64,000 nucleotides of DNA from Oxalobacter paeniformigenes. Its GTDB lineage: Bacteria > Pseudomonadota > Gammaproteobacteria > Burkholderiales > Burkholderiaceae_D. This document shows positions 63,730 to 64,000 of this stretch, in pieces. The notes beneath the pieces were generated by a model that had not been told where the DNA came from, made no database searches, and saw only the letters and a list, made by a program, of their open reading frames with translations. The stretch lies in assembly GCF_027158465.1 (NCBI RefSeq), contig NZ_JAMKYL010000001.1, positions 310,001-374,000 of the forward strand, read 5' to 3'. Each line of letters starts with the position of its first letter. Positions within the stretch are counted from its first letter, which is position 1. Position numbers and translations under genes: made by a program.

Positions 63730-64000
63730 ATGCCGGAGAATTTGAGTGACAAGTTCGCGGGGTTGCCGCTGGGGTTGTTGGTCTGTACGCCGATCATCGA
63801 AGTGGCCAAGGGACAATCGGAGTTGTGCCGTGTCTATCTGGATTATGTGTACCGACTGGCGTTCATCGACGGCGACCCGACAAAGGGAACCAAGACCCTG
63901 ACGTTCAATCTGACCCGTCCGGTGACGGATGGCAGCGGCAATATTTCCCAACAGCAGGTGCAGGTCGTTGCCCCGCTGATTTCGCTGGTACCGGTACCGG
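63730..64000 (+). CDS. DUF2589-like protein, second (cut by window edge)
   Basis: The first 90 codons from MPENLSDKFAGLPLGLLVC. The N-terminal LPLGLLVCTPIIEVAKGQSEL helix and the strand VVAPLISLVPVP resemble DUF2589 and the preceding protein, so the two are probably divergent paralogues. GAAAGGAGG precedes the ATG. The 3' end lies outside the window. Confidence 0.58.
   Translation, partial: MPENLSDKFAGLPLGLLVCTPIIEVAKGQSELCRVYLDYVYRLAFIDGDPTKGTKTLTFNLTRPVTDGSGNISQQQVQVVAPLISLVPVP

Overview
The window is a contiguous piece of a Gram-negative betaproteobacterial chromosome, most likely Burkholderiales and close to Oxalobacteraceae. The main reasons are the gene orders rimP-nusA-infB-rbfA-truB-typA, hupB-tRNA-Val-tRNA-Asp-ppiD, dapC-dapD-dapE-prmB-yheS and miaB-phoH-ybeY, together with beta-type general porins that end in Phe. 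The placement is an inference from gene content; no marker such as 16S rRNA is present.

Layout. 1-3.0 kb: topoisomerase IV (parC cut by the left edge, parE). 3.1-11.9 kb: translation and ribosome-assembly operon, with a good promoter and a leader attenuator. 12.1-15.4 kb: HU, two tRNAs, PpiD and a thioesterase. 15.4-24.6 kb: mixed housekeeping genes (methyltransferase, CBS protein, PAS-GGDEF-EAL protein, MFS, gloB, rnhA, ABC-F ATPase). 24.6-28.8 kb: succinylase-branch lysine/diaminopimelate genes. 29-31 kb: small unknown membrane proteins and an AcfC-like binding protein. 31-39.2 kb: a large basic amino acid decarboxylase, three full porins, a PNPOx-like protein and an unusual half-porin. 39.4-42.5 kb: two side-by-side duplications (YrbL-like pair, FUSC-like pair). 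42.6-46.7 kb: GIY-YIG protein, ybeY, phoH, miaB. 46.8-53.6 kb: the whole phosphate regulon pstSCAB-phoU-phoB-phoR behind a Pho box. 53.7-61.4 kb: orphan ATP-grasp protein, an orphan 200-residue protein, aldo/keto reductase, a GH15-otsB pair, an SNase-like protein and an MFS exporter. 61.5-64 kb: an accessory locus with an orphan acidic protein, two overlapping LuxR-type HTH genes and at least two DUF2589-like genes running off the right edge.

The best lead for something undescribed is at the right end. The DUF2589-like operon and the orphan gene at 55016, about 8 kb away, each carry a 25-bp element (23 of 25 identical) at almost the same distance upstream of the start codon. This suggests one small regulon controlled from a single site type, possibly by the tandem HTH genes next to it. 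No CRISPR array, insertion sequence, prophage integrase or rRNA was seen.
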